The notes: generated from the letters alone by a model not told the origin. A DNA stretch of 64,000 nucleotides from an uncultured Lachnospiraceae bacterium (GCA_910578795.1 CAJTSD010000004.1:73062-137061); one strand, 5' to 3'; numbered from the stretch's first letter, positions 25,103 through 34,923 are shown. Numbers and translations: made by a program.

Positions 25103-26139
25103 CAATTCACAATCCCCCCTGTTGACTCACGCTCTATCAGCTTCGCTTCATACACCATGTGCTGATGCCCTTTCTGTCCCGATATAATGGCAAACAGCAG
25201 TTTGACTGTCGCCTTTGCCATCTCCTCCACAGGCTGGCGCATTGTGGTAAGACGGGGAGTTATGTAGTTTCCGATGTCAATGCCGTCATAGCCTGCAACC
25301 GAAACGTCCTTTGGAATTTGATAGCCCGCCTCGTTAAGCGCCCTGCAGGCGCCGATTGCAAGTGTATCCGACACCGCGTAAACTGCACTGAATTTTTCGC
25401 CGCTCTCAAGCAAACGTTTCGTTGTAATGTAGCCGTTCTCCATGGAAAAGTGGTTGATTTCCTCATCTGTTTCAAATATCAGCTTCTCGTCAACTGCAAT
25501 TTTGTGTTTTTTCAGGGCATCATAATACCCCTCAAGACGTAGCCTGCCGATGCATTCCTCATAAGTCTCCGCCGCAATAATCGCAATCCGCTTATGACCA
25601 AGCCCAATCAGGTAATCCACCATTCGCTCGCTTTCCAAACGGTCATCGACCCCGATATTGGAATACGAATCCTTTGATATATTCTCTGGAATTCCGCCCG
25701 CCGTACTAAATACAAACGGAACATTGAGCTTCTTTAGCTTCTCCTCCGAGCGTGAAAAATATCCTCCAAGAAATATTATACCACGAAGCCGCTTTTCTTT
25801 CACTACTTTTTGTGCGACATCTACCTCATCTTCGTCCGCTTCAATATGGGAAAGCTCCATCGCATAGCCCTTTTTCTTGCATTCCTGCTCAATTGTGGCT
25901 ATCATATTGGTAAAGAACGGATTGGCAATACCCTTGACAAGCACCGCAATCGCCCTCGCGTCCGAGCGCTTTAGGTTGCGCGCGCTGTCGTTCGGGATAT
26001 AACCATATTCCTTGATGGTCTCAAGTATTTTCTCCTTCGTAGCCGGATTGATGTCGGGGTGATTGTTAATCGCCCGCGACACCGTGCTGACGCCCACACC
26101 GCATATTTTTGCAATGTCCTTAATTGTCGGTTCAAACAC
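25102..26139 (-). CDS. LacI-family regulator of the maltodextrin operon (MalR-like)
   Basis: A 345-residue repressor with an N-terminal helix-turn-helix (TIKDIAKICGVGVSTVSRAINN), a hinge helix (PNDSARNLKR) and a periplasmic-binding-like effector domain. It starts with GTG at 26139, with GGAG seven bases upstream. Being encoded in the malE-F-G-malQ operon, it probably controls that operon through the operator array at 31029-31082, with a maltodextrin-type effector. This is inferred from context. Confidence 0.93.
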   Translation of the reverse strand: MFEPTIKDIAKICGVGVSTVSRAINNHPDINPATKEKILETIKEYGYIPNDSARNLKRSDARAIAVLVKGIANPFFTNMIATIEQECKKKGYAMELSHIEADEDEVDVAQKVVKEKRLRGIIFLGGYFSRSEEKLKKLNVPFVFSTAGGIPENISKDSYSNIGVDDRLESERMVDYLIGLGHKRIAIIAAETYEECIGRLRLEGYYDALKKHKIAVDEKLIFETDEEINHFSMENGYITTKRLLESGEKFSAVYAVSDTLAIGACRALNEAGYQIPKDVSVAGYDGIDIGNYITPRLTTMRQPVEEMAKATVKLLFAIISGQKGHQHMVYEAKLIERESTGGIVN

Positions 26140-26199
26140 CTAACCACTCCATTCCTCTTAATGTCTTTTCGTCCGAGGGCTAATACCTTTTTGCCCGGG

Positions 26200-27684
26200 C
26201 TAGTACCTTTTCGCCCTTCCGTAAAGCCGCGCAAGCTCCAGCATACGCTTCGAAAGCTCCTGCGTACACGCGCCGCTTCTCATTCTCCACTCCCAGTTTC
26301 CGCCGAGTGTGGACGGTGTGTTAATCCGCGCCTCACCGCCAAGCTCCAGGTAATCCTGTATCGGAATGACCGCCGTATCCGCCACGCACCCAAGCGCCGC
26401 ACGGATTAAGCTGTCACAAACCGCAGCGTTTCGCCTCACACCCAAGTATTTTTTTGCAAACGCCAAGTCCTTCCTGCTAAGACTCGTAATCCAACCGTTT
26501 ACCGTGTCGTTGTCGTGCGTTCCCGTATAGACCACGCAGTTTTTCGGGTAATTATACGGAAGATAATCGCTCTCCTCCCGCGAATCAAACGCAAACTGCA
26601 AAACCTTCATGCCGGGATAGCCCGTCTTTTTCACAAGCTTTAACACACTCGGCGTCAAAAAGCCCAAATCCTCCGCAATGACCGCGCGGTTTCCAAGCGC
26701 CTTCTTCATCGCCGCAAACAGCTTGTAGCCCGGTCCCTTTTTCCATTCCCCGTTCTGCGCAGTGTCATCACCATAGGGAATCGACCAGTATTCGTCAAAC
26801 CCGCGGAAATGGTCAATGCGGACCACATCATAAATCTTAAAACAATACGCAAGCCTGCGAATCCACCATGCAAAGCCCGTCTTTTCATGGTAATCCCACC
26901 GGTAAAGCGGGTTTCCCCAAAGCTGCCCCGTAGCCGAAAATGCATCTGGCGGACAGCCTGCAACCGCCACCGGATAATTTTTGTCATCAAGCTGGAACAG
27001 TTCTGGATTTGCCCATGTATCGGCACTGTCAAATGCCACGTAAATCGGAATATCACCGATAATTTCGATTCCCTTTTTGTTCGCGTACGCTTTCAGCGCA
27101 AGCCACTGCGTGGAAAACAGATACTGCTGATAACAGTAAAATGCAATCTCATCGGCAAGCTTCTTTTCATACTCCGCCATTACCTTTGGCTTTCTCAGAC
27201 GAAGCCCCTCGTCCCACTCAATCCACGAAATGCCGCCAAGCGAATCCTTGACTGCCATATACATCGCATAATCCTTCAGCCACTGACTGTTCTCTTCGAC
27301 AAACTTGCGATAGTCCTCGCTATCACCGATATTTGACCGGTCAAACGCTTTTCGCAGCAGGGTAAATCTTGTATTATAAATCTTTTCGTAATTGACTGTT
27401 CCCGCATCGTCGCCAAAATCCGCCTCCAAGCACTCCTCTTCGGTGAGCAGCCCCTCTTCAATCAGTCTGTCAAGACAGATATAGTACGGACTGCCTGCAA
27501 AGGTCGAAAAGGATTGATAGGGCGAATCCCCATAGCCCGTAGGACCAAGGGGAAGAATCTGCCAAAGCGACTGTCCGGACGCTGCCAAAAAATCCACAAA
27601 ATCATATGCCTCTTTTGAAAAGCCCCCTATGCCAAACCGTGTCGGAATGCTCGATATTGGCATCAATACGCCACATCTTCTCAT
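26200..27684 (-). CDS. malQ: 4-alpha-glucanotransferase (amylomaltase, GH77)
   Basis: It transfers alpha-1,4-glucan chains between maltodextrins, freeing glucose and making longer chains for phosphorylase. The 494-residue length fits. The motifs SLWQILPLGPTGYGDSPYQS, VRIDHFRGFDEYW (nucleophile Asp), IAEDLG (acid/base Glu) and YTGTHDNDTVNGW are all present. It lies 39 bases after the second permease and 60 before the LacI gene, within the maltodextrin operon. Confidence 0.97.
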   Translation of the reverse strand: MRRCGVLMPISSIPTRFGIGGFSKEAYDFVDFLAASGQSLWQILPLGPTGYGDSPYQSFSTFAGSPYYICLDRLIEEGLLTEEECLEADFGDDAGTVNYEKIYNTRFTLLRKAFDRSNIGDSEDYRKFVEENSQWLKDYAMYMAVKDSLGGISWIEWDEGLRLRKPKVMAEYEKKLADEIAFYCYQQYLFSTQWLALKAYANKKGIEIIGDIPIYVAFDSADTWANPELFQLDDKNYPVAVAGCPPDAFSATGQLWGNPLYRWDYHEKTGFAWWIRRLAYCFKIYDVVRIDHFRGFDEYWSIPYGDDTAQNGEWKKGPGYKLFAAMKKALGNRAVIAEDLGFLTPSVLKLVKKTGYPGMKVLQFAFDSREESDYLPYNYPKNCVVYTGTHDNDTVNGWITSLSRKDLAFAKKYLGVRRNAAVCDSLIRAALGCVADTAVIPIQDYLELGGEARINTPSTLGGNWEWRMRSGACTQELSKRMLELARLYGRAKRY

Positions 27685-27723
27685 TTTGCATGTTCCCTTT
27701 CTTCTTGTGATTAACCCTTTATT

Positions 27724-28566
27724 TTAGCCTTTTACCGCTCCTGCGACAACACCCTCGATAATGTATTTCTGGCATGAGATGTAGAAAATAATAATCGGAA
27801 TAATCGCAAGCACAATCATCGCCATCATGGCGCCCATATCAATCGCGCCGTATCCGCCCTTGAGATACTGTATCGCAATGGGAATTGTCTTGTATTTCTT
27901 AATATCAAGTACAAGATAAGGCAGAAGATAATCGTTCCAAACCCACATTGCCTCCAAAATCGCAACCGAGATTGCCGTCGGCTTCATCACGGGAAACACA
28001 ATCTTAAAATAAGTCTGAATCGGCGTACAGCCGTCAATCATCGCCGCCTCCTCGATTTCAAGCGGTATTGACTTTACAAAGCCGCAGAACATAAACACCG
28101 CAAGCCCTGCACCAAAGCCAAGGTATACAATAATTATACCAATTGGATTTCCCAAATGCAACATATCTGCAATTTTCGACAAGGTAAACATTACCATTTG
28201 GAACGGTACAATCATGGAAAATGCAAAGAGCATATACATTCCGGAGGTAAATTTATTTTTTACTCTTGTGATGTACCATGCGCACATCGACGTGCAAAGG
28301 ATAATCACAAATACGGAGCAGACCGTGATAAAGAGTGAGTATCCAAACGCCTTGGGAAGTTCAATCTTTTCAAATCCGCTGATATAGTTCTCCAGCCCGA
28401 CAAACGACTTCGCGTCGGGAAGCGCAAACGGACGGTTACTGATAAAAATTTTCTTTTTAAATGAATTATACAGTACAATGATAATCGGCATGACATAAAT
28501 CAATGATACCACGGAGAAAATCGCCGTTAAAAGTCCGCCATGTTTTGCTTTTCTTACGTCTGACAT
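27724..28566 (-). CDS. MalG-type sugar ABC transporter permease
   Basis: A 280-residue inner permease subunit with six predicted membrane helices and the EAA loop that contacts the ATPase (EIEEAAMIDGCTPIQTYFKIVFP). Its start overlaps the stop of the other permease by one base (TAATG). The operon has no ATPase gene, so a shared MsiK/MsmK-type ATPase elsewhere is inferred. Confidence 0.95.
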   Translation of the reverse strand: MSDVRKAKHGGLLTAIFSVVSLIYVMPIIIVLYNSFKKKIFISNRPFALPDAKSFVGLENYISGFEKIELPKAFGYSLFITVCSVFVIILCTSMCAWYITRVKNKFTSGMYMLFAFSMIVPFQMVMFTLSKIADMLHLGNPIGIIIVYLGFGAGLAVFMFCGFVKSIPLEIEEAAMIDGCTPIQTYFKIVFPVMKPTAISVAILEAMWVWNDYLLPYLVLDIKKYKTIPIAIQYLKGGYGAIDMGAMMAMIVLAIIPIIIFYISCQKYIIEGVVAGAVKG

Positions 28567-29408
28567 TATGCCTGCACCTCCTTATCCCTCGTTGCGCGAA
28601 GCTGAACAATCGCAATAATAGCTACAAGAATAAAGAATACGACCGCTTTTGCCTGACCAACGCCCTCCCAGCCGTTTCTGCCATAGAATGTATTAAAAAT
28701 GTTGAGGGCGAGCATTTCCGACTTGTTTGACGGCTCACCTGCAGTCAGTGCGAGGTTTTGGTCAAAAAGCTTAAATGAATTGGTTAATGTTAAAAACGAA
28801 CAGATTGTGATGGACGGCATGACCATCGGCAACGTTACGTGTCGCAGGAGCTGTCTGTTGTTTGCTCCGTCAATCTTTGCCGCTTCAATCAAATCGCCTG
28901 GGATATTCTGAATACCCGCAATATAGATAATCATCATGTATCCGACCTGCTGCCAGCACATCAGAATGACCAAACCCCAAAAACCGTAAGCGGAGTTATA
29001 AGTCAATGTACGCTCAAGATTTGCCAAAAGACCGTTTAAGATCAACTGCCAAATGTAACCTAAGATAATACCGCCGATTAAGTTCGGCATGAAGAAAACC
29101 GTTCTGAAAACATTGGTTCCCTTAATTCCCTTTGTCAGAAGCATTGCAACCGCAAAAGCAATGATGTTAATCAAAAGCACTGACACAATCGTAAACAGCG
29201 CCGTATACCAAAGGGAATGTGTGAAGGTGGAGTCACCCCAAATTCTGATATAATTTTTGAAGCCTACAAACTTGGAGTCGGTTACCGTGGTAAACTCACA
29301 AAAGGACAGATACAGTCCTAACAGAAACGGAAGGATAAACCCGATTGTAAACGCTGCAAGTGTCGGCAGTGCGAATATTGGGAAATATCGTTTAATTGCT
29401 TTTTCCAT
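28566..29408 (-). CDS. MalF-type sugar ABC transporter permease
   Basis: A 280-residue permease with about six membrane helices and an EAA loop (LIEAAKIDGANNRQLLRHVTLP). ATG 29408 is preferred to the one at 29414 because AGG lies nine bases upstream of it. It pairs with the downstream permease and the binding protein upstream. A hairpin in the 150-base gap before it could reduce its expression relative to the binding protein. Confidence 0.95.
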   Translation of the reverse strand: MEKAIKRYFPIFALPTLAAFTIGFILPFLLGLYLSFCEFTTVTDSKFVGFKNYIRIWGDSTFTHSLWYTALFTIVSVLLINIIAFAVAMLLTKGIKGTNVFRTVFFMPNLIGGIILGYIWQLILNGLLANLERTLTYNSAYGFWGLVILMCWQQVGYMMIIYIAGIQNIPGDLIEAAKIDGANNRQLLRHVTLPMVMPSITICSFLTLTNSFKLFDQNLALTAGEPSNKSEMLALNIFNTFYGRNGWEGVGQAKAVVFFILVAIIAIVQLRATRDKEVQA

Positions 29409-29499
29409 AATCATTCACCTTTCTTTCTTATTTATATATACTCTTCTTTTGTCCGCAACTGTAATATGTTTTCCGTTTGAAGTACCCCGTGTGCAGAAA

Positions 29500-29532
29500 A
29501 CAGGTGCAGTCGCTGCTGCACGATGCACCTGT
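29500..29532 (-). terminator. Intercistronic hairpin between binding protein and permeases
   Basis: Reverse-strand stem ACAGGTGCA/TGCACCTGT followed by TTTCTGC. The weak T-run suggests partial termination or protection of the upstream mRNA, a known way to make much more binding protein than permease. Confidence 0.65.
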
Positions 29533-29557
29533 CTTTGCCATTCTGTTCTTCCTTTAT

Positions 29558-30961
29558 CTAGTTGTTAACTGCCGCATACTCCTCAGCCCAGCCGTCAACG
29601 AATGCAGTCACAACTGCGTCCCACTGACCTGTACCCTGTGCATACTCCAAAAGTGCGCTGCCGACATTGTTCTTCCAATTCTCAGAAGGCATTGTCGTGA
29701 AGGTCCATGCTACGGAAGTCTTGCCGTTTGAAACATAATCGTTTGCAATGTTTACAAGCGGATTGCTTGCAGGATAGCTGTCAAATGCCTGGAACGGACA
29801 TACAAATCCCATTTCCTCCGTGAGCGACTTGCAGCCTGTTTCTGATGTTACAACCCAATTCATAAAATCAAGTGTTGCCTGAATGTCCTCAGGAGAAGCA
29901 TTCTTATTTACACACCAGTAGTTCTCGCTACCTGTGCAAAGTCCCTGATTTTCCTCACCATCTACGCCGATGTAGATCGGAAGCATTCCAAGTGAGTCGC
30001 CGTCCATACCGGCGTCTACCAAATCATTATAAGCCCATGTACCGTTCTGATAGAATACTGCATCACCGAGTGCGAAGTCAGCCGTTGCGTCCTCGCCGGT
30101 CTTGCTTGAAAGCAGTGTCGGTGCACAAACAGAGTCTGTAATATATAAATCCCAAATGTTCTTGTAGTTATCTAAGTATGTTCCCTTGATTGCATCTGTA
30201 GAGCCGATGCCGTCTGCCTCATACTCATAGTAAATCGGGAGGTTTGCAAGGTGTGTCTTAAATCTCCAGTCAGAGCTTGAGTCCATACCTGCCGATGTAA
30301 ACGCTCCCTTTACGCCAAGATCGTCAGCGTTTGCCTGAATGCTGTCCGCAACTGCCTTCAACTGGTCGAACGAATTGATTTCCTCAACGCTTGTTACAAC
30401 CGCATAATCCTTTGTGAAGTAATCATTTAAAATGTCAGCATTGTAAATCAGTCCGTATGTTTCTACAACGTATGCAATCCCTTTAACCTCGTCGCCCTCT
30501 TTTAATGCGAAGTCGTCGCTCTTTAACTGTGCGTAAACATCAGAGCCGGAAAGGTCATAGCAGTAATCCTTCCATGTTGCAAGTTCAACCGGTCCGTTTA
30601 CCTGAAACAGTGTCGGTGCTTCTGTCTTTGCAATCTCTGATTTTAATGTTGACTCATATGTTCCTGACGCTGCTGTCTGTACGGAAACGGGAACACCTGT
30701 CTCCTCTGTATATTTTGCTGCAAGCGCTTCCCAAGCCGGTCCCTGCTCAGGCTTGAAGTTTAAGTAATAAACCTTTCCCTCGCCGGACGCGGGTGTCTGT
30801 GCATCTGCCGCGGGCTGCTGTGTATCTGCTGCCGGCTGCTGTTCCTGTGACTGTGCGGGCTGCTGTGTATCTGTGCTGCCACTGTCGCTGCTGCCACAGC
30901 CTGCAAGCATTGCCGCTACCATTGTCGCGCTTAAAATGGTACTGATTAATTTCTTTTTCAT
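29558..30961 (-). CDS. Maltodextrin-type ABC substrate-binding lipoprotein
   Basis: A 467-residue extracellular solute-binding protein (family 1, MalE-like). It has a signal peptide with lipobox MLAGCGSS, then a Gln/Ala/Pro/Asp-rich spacer, and the binding fold beginning KVYYLNFKPEQGPAWEALA. Context (two permeases, malQ, LacI regulator) indicates maltodextrin or a similar alpha-glucan, though other oligosaccharides remain possible. It is the first gene of the operon, behind the promoter at 31097-31125. Confidence 0.94.
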   Translation of the reverse strand: MKKKLISTILSATMVAAMLAGCGSSDSGSTDTQQPAQSQEQQPAADTQQPAADAQTPASGEGKVYYLNFKPEQGPAWEALAAKYTEETGVPVSVQTAASGTYESTLKSEIAKTEAPTLFQVNGPVELATWKDYCYDLSGSDVYAQLKSDDFALKEGDEVKGIAYVVETYGLIYNADILNDYFTKDYAVVTSVEEINSFDQLKAVADSIQANADDLGVKGAFTSAGMDSSSDWRFKTHLANLPIYYEYEADGIGSTDAIKGTYLDNYKNIWDLYITDSVCAPTLLSSKTGEDATADFALGDAVFYQNGTWAYNDLVDAGMDGDSLGMLPIYIGVDGEENQGLCTGSENYWCVNKNASPEDIQATLDFMNWVVTSETGCKSLTEEMGFVCPFQAFDSYPASNPLVNIANDYVSNGKTSVAWTFTTMPSENWKNNVGSALLEYAQGTGQWDAVVTAFVDGWAEEYAAVNN

Positions 30962-31028
30962 AATGACATACCTCTTTCTTTTTTCTGTTTTTTTATTATT
31001 ACTGATTTGCGGAAATATTATTCCGAAA

Positions 31029-31082
31029 CGTTTTCGGTATCGTTTTCGGTTACGTTTCCAGTAACGTTATCGGTAACGTTTC
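31029..31082. promoter_or_regulatory. 12-bp periodic LacI-type operator array
   Basis: Four and a half tandem copies of a 12-base unit approximating CGTTTTCGGTAW start at 31029, 31041, 31053, 31065 and 31077. CG dinucleotides recur every six bases with one exception. The fourth unit forms a near-perfect palindrome AACGTTATCGGTAACGTT (31063-31080). Each unit joins LacI-family half-sites, so several overlapping operators exist. The array begins just downstream of the predicted start, where bound repressor would block transcription of the maltodextrin operon. Confidence 0.7.
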
Positions 31083-31096
31083 CAAGTGACAATTGT

Positions 31097-31125
31097 ATAA
31101 TAGCATTTTGCCGAATAAATTGCAA
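31097..31125 (-). promoter_or_regulatory. Promoter of the maltodextrin operon
   Basis: Reverse-strand -35 TTGCAA (31120-31125) and -10 TATTAT (31097-31102) with a 17-base spacer. Transcription would start near 31090, directly ahead of the operator array. Confidence 0.75.
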
Positions 31126-31205
31126 TAGGAAACTATCAATAAACTTTTTTTTGGTAGTTATGGCAGTTTTTTTAAGACTTTTTTGTACAAACCAGACAGA
31201 GAATT

Positions 31206-31250
31206 AAAAAATGCAGCGTCCTACAACAATATAAATGTAAGACACTGCAC
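31206..31250 (-). terminator. Terminator of ugd
   Basis: Reverse-strand stem GTGCAGTGTCTTACA/TGTAGGACGCTGCAT followed by TTTTTAATTC, 30 bases after the ugd stop. It insulates the maltodextrin operon from ugd. Confidence 0.8.
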
Positions 31251-31280
31251 AATTTTTCAGTTTTCCGTCCTGCCCCAAAG

Positions 31281-32447
31281 CTAATCGCGTCCGTATATAT
31301 CTCTCGTATATATTTTTTCCTCCACATCCGCAAGTTCATCCGTCATACGGTTTGCAATGATGACATCCGACATCTCCTTAAACGCCTCCAAGTCGCGTAT
31401 CACCCTTGAACGGAAGAAATGCTCCTCCTTTAAGGACGGCTCGTAAACAACAACCTCAATGCCTTTTGCCTTGATGCGCTTCATAATACCCTGGATGGAC
31501 GACTGCCTGAAATTATCAGAGTTTGTTTTCATGGTAAGACGATAGACCCCGACAATCTGCGGGCGTTTTGCCAAAATCATGTCGGCAATATGATCCTTTC
31601 TCGTCCTGTTTGCATCAACGATTGCGGAGACAATGTTATTGGGCACATTGTGAAAATTCGCGCGAAGCTGCTTTGTATCCTTTGGCAGACAGTAACCGCC
31701 GTAGCCAAAGGAGGGATTGTTGTAGTGCGTGCCGATTCGCGGATCAAGTCCTACGCCTTCGATAATCTGCTTTGTGTTAAGCCCGCGCACCTCCGCATAG
31801 GTGTCAAGCTCATTAAAGTACGCCACGCGAAGCGCAAGGTACGTGTTGGAGAACAGCTTAATGGATTCCGCCTCCGTAGCCCCCGTAAAAAGCGTCGGAA
31901 TATCCTGTTTAATCGCGCCCTCTTTTAATAAATTCGCAAACGTTTCCGCGCGATTTGAACACTCACCAACAATAATCCGCGACGGATACAGATTGTCGTA
32001 AAGCGCCTTGCCCTCGCGCAAAAATTCCGGTGAAAAAATCAGGTTGTCAATGCCGTAGCGCTTTTTTGTTTCTTCCGTATAGCCTACGGGAACCGTTGAT
32101 TTAATAATCATGACCGCTGACGGATTGACTTTTTGTACCAGTTCAATTACCGTTTCAATGGAGCTCGTGTCAAAAAAGTTTTTATCCGGATCATAGTTTG
32201 TCGGCGTTGCAATAATAATATATTCCGCGTCCCGATATGCTTCCTCGCCGTTTGTGGTCGCCTTTAAATGCAGCTCTTTGTTGGCGAGATACTCCTCGAT
32301 TTCCTTGTCGATAATCGGTGATTTCCTGTTGTTAATCATATCTGCCTTCTCCGCAAATACATCCACCGCAGTCACCTCATTGTGCTGCGCAAGAAGAATG
32401 GCATTCGAAAGCCCTACATATCCGATTCCTGCTACTGCAATTTTCAT
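31281..32447 (-). CDS. ugd: UDP-glucose 6-dehydrogenase
   Basis: It oxidises UDP-glucose to UDP-glucuronate with two NAD+, supplying surface polysaccharide synthesis. The 388-residue protein opens with the Rossmann motif MKIAVAGIGYVGLSNAI, and has the catalytic Cys in NPSFGYGGYCLPKDTKQL and the short N-terminal linker typical of bacterial Ugd. An in-frame start 20 codons earlier (32507) is less likely; AAAGGA precedes ATG 32447. No capsule genes lie nearby. Confidence 0.95.
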   Translation of the reverse strand: MKIAVAGIGYVGLSNAILLAQHNEVTAVDVFAEKADMINNRKSPIIDKEIEEYLANKELHLKATTNGEEAYRDAEYIIIATPTNYDPDKNFFDTSSIETVIELVQKVNPSAVMIIKSTVPVGYTEETKKRYGIDNLIFSPEFLREGKALYDNLYPSRIIVGECSNRAETFANLLKEGAIKQDIPTLFTGATEAESIKLFSNTYLALRVAYFNELDTYAEVRGLNTKQIIEGVGLDPRIGTHYNNPSFGYGGYCLPKDTKQLRANFHNVPNNIVSAIVDANRTRKDHIADMILAKRPQIVGVYRLTMKTNSDNFRQSSIQGIMKRIKAKGIEVVVYEPSLKEEHFFRSRVIRDLEAFKEMSDVIIANRMTDELADVEEKIYTRDIYGRD

Positions 32448-32540
32448 TTTAATTGATTGTCCTTTCTGTGTTCCGTGCACACCATACTCCGCATTCCGCA
32501 CCCACAATTATTACGTTTACGCAATAATTGGCTATAAAAT

Positions 32541-32574
32541 TTAAAAATACTCAGGCGGCGTATTTTGCCGCCTT
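32541..32574 (-). terminator. Terminator of glgP
   Basis: Reverse-strand stem GGCGGC/GCCGCC, with a short AT-rich loop and a T-run (GTATTTTTAAA) after it, between glgP and ugd. Confidence 0.75.
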
Positions 32575-32594
32575 CGTATTTCTGTTCACAGTTC

Positions 32595-34862
32595 TTACAG
32601 TTTCCAAATATCGCGGTTGTACTCTGCTATGGTTCTGTCTGATGAGAAGAAACCAGCCTTTGCGATATTGACTAACATCATGCGCTTCCATTTTTCCTCG
32701 TTCTGATAATCCTCAAACATTCTGTCCTTTGTGGCAATATAATCCTCAAGGTCAAGCAGCGTCATAAACCAGTCCTTGTTCATCAGCTCCTTCTGCAGTC
32801 TGACAAGGCGCGTCTTATTGCCCGCTTTCAGGATTTCCTTACTTGTGATAAAGTCCACTGCCTCTCTAATTGTCTTGCTCTTTTTATAGAAGTCCTTCGC
32901 CACATAGTCCGCCTTTTCATAATGCGCAATGACCTCCTCCGACTTCTCTCCGAAGATATAGATATTGTCATCACCCACCAGCTCATGGATTTCCACATTC
33001 GCGCCGTCGCTCGTGCCAAGCGTTACCGCGCCGTTTAACATAAACTTCATGTTTCCGGTACCGCTTGCCTCCTTAGACGCAAGGGAGATCTGCTCCGAAA
33101 TGTCGCACGCCGGAATCAGGCGCTCCGCATAGCTGACATTGTAGTTTTCGACCATAACCACCTTCATGTAATCCTTCACGTCCGGATCATTGTTGATGAT
33201 TTCCTGCAGGCACAAAAGCAAGTGGATAATATCCTGTGCAATCACATACGCCGGAGCCGCTTTTGCGCCAAATATAAACGTAATCGGTGTAGAAGGCTTT
33301 TTGCCGCCCTTAATCTCAAGATACTTGTGGATAATATACAACGCGTTCATCTGCTGACGCTTATACTCATGGAGCCGCTTAATCTGAATGTCAAAGATGG
33401 AGTTGGGATTAATCTCCACGCCCTCATGCTCCTTGATATAAGCCGCAAGCTCTGCCTTTTTATCCTTCTTAATCGCCTTAATTTCCGTCAAAAGCGCCTC
33501 GTCATCAATATGCTTTAACAGATTTTCCAACTGCGCCGCATCCTTCTTGTAGCCCTCTCCGATCGTCTTTGTAATGCAAGCCGCAAGCTCCCTGTTGCAG
33601 GAAAGCAGCCACCGCCGGAATGTAATGCCGTTTGTCTTGTTGTTGAACTTCTCGGGATAAATCTTGTAGAAATGATTTAACTCCGTATTCTTCAAAATCT
33701 CCGTATGGATCGCCGCAACGCCGTTTACCGAAAATCCGTAATGAATGTCGATATGCGCCATGTGCACCCTGTTATCCTTATCGATAATCTGCACCTTCTC
33801 TTCAGTGTACTTCGCCGCAACGCGCTTGTCAAGCTCTCTGATAATCGGCATCAACTGCGGAACCACCTTCTCAAGGAAGCTTACGGGCCATTTTTCAAGC
33901 GCTTCTGCAAGGATGGTGTGATTGGTGTAAGCACAGGTCTTGCTGACAACCTCAATCGCCTCGTCCATGCTAAAGCCCTCGTCCTCCGTGAGGATACGGA
34001 TTAACTCCGGAATGACCATTGTCGGGTGCGTATCGTTAATCTGAATGACTGCGTGCTCATTCAGCTTGTGAAGGTCATATCCGTTCTCCTTCATTTCCTT
34101 TAAAATCAACTGCGCGCCGTTGCATACCATAAAATACTGCTGGTAAATACGAAGCTGCTGACCTGCCTCGTCGGAGTCGTCGGGATAGAGGAAAAGTGTT
34201 AAATTCTTATCAATATCTTCTTTATCAAAATCAATGCCTTCCTTGACAATGCTCTCATCCACCGTCTCAATGTCAAACAAATGCAGCTTGTTCATGCCCT
34301 GCTCATAACCGATGACATCAATGTCATACAGTCTTGAAACAACCTTTTTGTCGCCAAAATATACGGGGAATGAAATGTCTGTCTTGGTCAGCCATGACTG
34401 CTTCTCAATCCAGTCGTTCTTTTCAGCGGTCTGCTGTCTGTTTTGGAAAACCTGTTTAAACAGTCCGAAATGATAGTTTAATCCGATACCGTCGCCCGCA
34501 AGTCCCAGGCTTGCAATCGAGTCCAAAAAGCACGCTGCAAGACGTCCAAGTCCGCCATTTCCAAGCGAAGGCTCCGGCTCCGTCTCCTCGATCAGGCTCA
34601 AATCCTTTCCTTCCTGCTTCAAAACATCCGCAAGCTCCTCGTAAATGCCTAAATTAATCAGGTTGTTTGACAAAAGCTTTCCGATTAAGAACTCTGCCGA
34701 AATATAGTACACTTTTTTCGTACCCTTGATGACGCCTTTGCCTTCCATCATGTCCTTGGTCATGTTCAGAATGGCAAAATAGAGGTCTTTGTCGCTTAAG
34801 TCCCTGATTGCCTTTCCGTACATTTTCTGTGTCATTGCTTCCAAATTTGTTTTCACGCTCAT
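32595..34862 (-). CDS. glgP: Glycogen/maltodextrin phosphorylase
   Basis: It releases glucose 1-phosphate from alpha-1,4-glucans with phosphate and pyridoxal phosphate. The 755-residue protein has LGNGGLGRLAACFLDS, the glucan-contact region QINDTHPT, and the PLP-lysine motif EASGTGNMKFMLNGAVTLGTSDG. It is somewhat shorter than E. coli GlgP (815), as in many clostridia. It lies 61 bases after a LacI regulator gene in the same direction, which probably controls it. Confidence 0.97.
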   Translation of the reverse strand: MSVKTNLEAMTQKMYGKAIRDLSDKDLYFAILNMTKDMMEGKGVIKGTKKVYYISAEFLIGKLLSNNLINLGIYEELADVLKQEGKDLSLIEETEPEPSLGNGGLGRLAACFLDSIASLGLAGDGIGLNYHFGLFKQVFQNRQQTAEKNDWIEKQSWLTKTDISFPVYFGDKKVVSRLYDIDVIGYEQGMNKLHLFDIETVDESIVKEGIDFDKEDIDKNLTLFLYPDDSDEAGQQLRIYQQYFMVCNGAQLILKEMKENGYDLHKLNEHAVIQINDTHPTMVIPELIRILTEDEGFSMDEAIEVVSKTCAYTNHTILAEALEKWPVSFLEKVVPQLMPIIRELDKRVAAKYTEEKVQIIDKDNRVHMAHIDIHYGFSVNGVAAIHTEILKNTELNHFYKIYPEKFNNKTNGITFRRWLLSCNRELAACITKTIGEGYKKDAAQLENLLKHIDDEALLTEIKAIKKDKKAELAAYIKEHEGVEINPNSIFDIQIKRLHEYKRQQMNALYIIHKYLEIKGGKKPSTPITFIFGAKAAPAYVIAQDIIHLLLCLQEIINNDPDVKDYMKVVMVENYNVSYAERLIPACDISEQISLASKEASGTGNMKFMLNGAVTLGTSDGANVEIHELVGDDNIYIFGEKSEEVIAHYEKADYVAKDFYKKSKTIREAVDFITSKEILKAGNKTRLVRLQKELMNKDWFMTLLDLEDYIATKDRMFEDYQNEEKWKRMMLVNIAKAGFFSSDRTIAEYNRDIWKL

Positions 34863-34923
34863 TGTTTTACTCCTTTTCTTTATGAAAAAATTTAAAATTT
34901 TTAAGTTTATCGTTTTCTATACA

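Noticed and set aside
31029..31082. Short direct repeats considered as a CRISPR-like array
   Set aside because: The 12-bp units have no spacers and match LacI operator half-sites next to a promoter.
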